A stretch of 64,000 nucleotides of DNA from Amycolatopsis sp. NBC_00345 (GTDB lineage: Bacteria; Actinomycetota; Actinomycetes; Mycobacteriales; Pseudonocardiaceae). This document shows positions 62,317 through 64,000 of this stretch, one piece after another; the first letter of the stretch is position 1, and each line of letters opens with the position of its first letter. A program made the translations under genes and the position numbers. Under the pieces are notes generated by a model. That model had not been told where the DNA came from and did not search any database. It saw only the letters and a list, made by a program, of their open reading frames with translations. Where the stretch lies: NCBI RefSeq assembly GCF_036116635.1, contig NZ_CP107995.1, forward strand, positions 8,556,001 to 8,620,000, in the 5' to 3' direction.

Positions 62317-62355
62317 CGCCTCGGCGCCCGATTCACCGAATCGGGCGCCGAGGCG
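62317..62355. terminator. 18-bp perfect stem bidirectional terminator
   Basis: CGCCTCGGCGCCCGATTC pairs perfectly with GAATCGGGCGCCGAGGCG around the loop ACC, between the convergent TetR and secreted protein genes. Confidence 0.88.
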
Positions 62356-62378
62356 GAAAACCGGGGTCAGGACGGGGA

Positions 62379-62888
62379 TCAGGCAGCGCCGCCGGTGAGC
62401 TGGCCGATCTCGACCGGGCCGTTGATGTCGGTGGGCCACGCGATGCTGAACGGGATGCCGGTGGTGGAGTTGGCCATCGTGAAGGTCGCCTGGATGGACG
62501 GCGCACCGGAGTCCTGCGCGACCGGCGAGTGCAGGTCGACCTGGGCCGGGTGGGTGTCGTCGAGCAGCACCTGGTGGTTCTGCGAACCGGTGGTGTAGTT
62601 GCTCAGGCCGAGGTCCGAGCCGCCGGCGTCGTGGAACACCAGATCCTGCGGCAGGCCGGTGAGCAGGCACTGCGTGCCCGGCGTGGTCGTGCGGAACTCG
62701 ATGACGAAGTTGGCGGTGTCCGCGGAGTTCGACGGAACCTCCTTGGCGAACGCCGAGACCTGGCCCGGCTGGCAGGTGTTGGTGTCCGACGGGTTCGCCG
62801 AGGCCGCCCCGGCGCCCATCAGCAGCCCGCTCGCCGCGATGGCCGCGGTGGCGCCCGCCATGGTCAGAACCTTGGTGTACTTCAGCAT
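62379..62888 (-). CDS. Secreted small protein of unknown function
   Basis: A 169-residue exported protein. Signal peptide MLKYTKVLTMAGATAAIAAS, cleaved near ASANPSD. Mature part with two Cys (TNTCQPGQ; PGTQCLLTGLPQ) and beta-rich text such as TANFVIEFRTTTPG; the CLLTGLPQDLVFHDAGG region recalls DUF4232-type secreted proteins of actinomycetes. ATG 62888 follows GAGGAGAACGAC. Confidence 0.7.
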   Translation of the reverse strand: MLKYTKVLTMAGATAAIAASGLLMGAGAASANPSDTNTCQPGQVSAFAKEVPSNSADTANFVIEFRTTTPGTQCLLTGLPQDLVFHDAGGSDLGLSNYTTGSQNHQVLLDDTHPAQVDLHSPVAQDSGAPSIQATFTMANSTTGIPFSIAWPTDINGPVEIGQLTGGAA

Positions 62889-63036
62889 GTCGTTCTCCTC
62901 GTTGAGTCTCGTCTGGTTAAACGATCATCTCGTTTGCCTTCACCGTGTTAGATGTTTACCGGGCCGGTGAAGATGCGTGCGGATGGAATCAATCACCCCG
63001 ACGCAACCTTGATCGAACTCGGTTTTTCGGTCTGTC

Positions 63037-63954
63037 CTAAGCGAACAGCCGGTCGTTACCGGTGGCCAGCCGGTGGGTGGAGCCGTGCCGGCTCACCCAG
63101 TCGCGGACGAGGCCGATGGCCTTGGCGCACTCCGGGGTGTCGGCGTAGTCCTTCAGCCCGGTGCTTTCGCCGTACCCGGCGATGATGCCGTCCACCTGGC
63201 CCGCGTCGAGCAACTGGTCCACATAGGACTTGTCGTTGAGGGTGGAGGTCCAGGAGAACGTCGCACGGAGCTTGCCGGCGGCCCGGTCCTTGGCGCCCAG
63301 CTTCAGTTCCGCGCAGGTGTTGTAACCGGCCTCGGCGCAGTTGCCGAAACCCTTCCCGATGTTCGAGTCCCCGTAGTCCATCGCCCGCTGACGCTCGGGG
63401 AAACCCTTGGCGTAGGCGTCCTCGACGGTCTTGAGCGAGCCGGTCACCGTCATGCCCTCCATCGGGCCGAGCTTGCCCTGCAGGCTCTGCCAGCCCCGAC
63501 CGCCGATCTCACCCGGCTTGTAACCGAAGAACCCGTACATCACCTGGATGCCGGCCCTGGTCAGCCGCTGCGCCTGGTCGTGCAGACCGGCCACGCTGCA
63601 CGCGCGGTTCTGCTGCTCGGCGCAGTAGTCCGGGTCCTTGATGTCCAGCCAGACCAGGCTCAGCTTGTGGCCGGGCCCGGACTGGGCGATGGCGCGATCG
63701 ATCCAGCTGCTCAGGGCCGGGCCTTCCCGGTTGGTGCCGGCGCAGTCGTGGTGCGCCCGCCATTCGTCCGGCTTCGACCAGCCGCACAGGTCCACTTCGA
63801 TGCCGTTGGCCCCGTGCTTGATCGCCGCGTTCACCCCGTCGAGGGTGTCCACCCGGTGCGCGATCGCGTACACCGGCCGTTGCCCGGCGGCCTCCGATGC
63901 GTCCGCTGTGGACACGTTCGCGGCGCCGACGAGGCCGATTCCGGCCAGCGCCAC
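63037..63954 (-). CDS. Sphingomyelinase D/phospholipase D-like secreted enzyme
   Basis: About 305 residues of a GDPD-like TIM barrel. It carries AIAHRVDTLDGVNAAIKHGA (first catalytic His), GIEVDLCGWSKP (metal-binding Glu and Asp), and WRAHHDCAG (second His), the signature of actinobacterial and spider SMase D-like phospholipases D. Cys pairs in the loops agree. Only a weak N-terminus is available: GTG 63954 gives VALAGIGLVGAANVSTADA, a truncated signal peptide without a basic start. The missing KQMIL-like part is present one frame over at 63950-63970, so an indel is likely. Confidence 0.8.
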   Translation of the reverse strand: MALAGIGLVGAANVSTADASEAAGQRPVYAIAHRVDTLDGVNAAIKHGANGIEVDLCGWSKPDEWRAHHDCAGTNREGPALSSWIDRAIAQSGPGHKLSLVWLDIKDPDYCAEQQNRACSVAGLHDQAQRLTRAGIQVMYGFFGYKPGEIGGRGWQSLQGKLGPMEGMTVTGSLKTVEDAYAKGFPERQRAMDYGDSNIGKGFGNCAEAGYNTCAELKLGAKDRAAGKLRATFSWTSTLNDKSYVDQLLDAGQVDGIIAGYGESTGLKDYADTPECAKAIGLVRDWVSRHGSTHRLATGNDRLFA

Positions 63955-64000
63955 ACAAGATCATCTGCTTCGCCTGTCCTGCCGCCGCATTGTGGCGGGA

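Overview
The window is high-GC DNA with strong codon bias, GTG starts, many LysR/TetR/AraC/ECF-type regulators, secreted serine hydrolases of the actinomycete tripeptidyl-aminopeptidase type, DUF427 and Lsr2 proteins, and a SapB/AmfS-type lanthipeptide locus. Together these point to a filamentous actinomycete; a member of the Pseudonocardiaceae such as Amycolatopsis is my inference, not something the sequence proves.

Layout. 0.2-7.7 kb: a DUF2695 protein, then a minus-strand class III lanthipeptide operon in ram/amf order: lanKC synthetase, a 47-residue precursor with two labionin motifs, and two ABC half-exporters. The first exporter carries a roughly 210-residue His/Pro/Asp-rich extension, and a 14-bp minisatellite lies just upstream of it. 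8.2-13.4 kb: two small membrane proteins, DUF427, and an ABC ATPase/permease pair with a NarL-type two-component system. 13.4-20.1 kb: two divergent secreted TAP-like hydrolases, a FAD monooxygenase divergent from an AraC regulator, and a lipoprotein. 20.2-28.9 kb: a membrane protein with a winged-helix-like tail, a broken small ORF, a PhyH-like oxygenase, an ArsR-like regulator, a small secreted Cys-containing protein, a TetR gene with a palindromic operator followed by a GT39-like transferase, an SDR, and a LysR regulator.

29.0-52.9 kb looks accessory. It is bracketed by two same-orientation copies of an imperfect repeat (29.02 and 52.72 kb), the right one beside tRNA-Lys(TTT). Inside are: a structured, gene-poor stretch in front of a MerR gene; a GntR-controlled catabolic operon (amidohydrolase, FAH-family hydrolase, VOC dioxygenase, SRPBCC protein, MFS pump, carotenoid-cleavage oxygenase); a large secreted hydrolase; a broken Hypoth_Ymh gene; an Lsr2-like gene; an IS110 remnant; and an unusual nucleotide/translation-flavoured cluster. 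That cluster has an unknown helical protein whose start codon sits in a 20-bp perfect inverted repeat, an AAA-type small-molecule kinase, a class I aminoacyl-tRNA-synthetase-like protein fused to an ASCH domain, a NUDIX hydrolase, a small ribonucleotide-reductase-like enzyme (frameshifted in a C-run), and an HTH-peptide deformylase fusion. I consider this the best candidate for an undescribed system.

53.6-64.0 kb: a SigE-type sigma factor with a membrane-anchored partner, secreted proteins, a LysR regulon (FSH1-like hydrolase plus PEBP operon and a second hydrolase, sharing a putative GTCCAACAA operator), another hydrolase divergent from an XRE/MmyB-type regulator, a TetR regulator, a small secreted protein, and a sphingomyelinase D-like phospholipase whose signal peptide appears frameshifted at the window edge.
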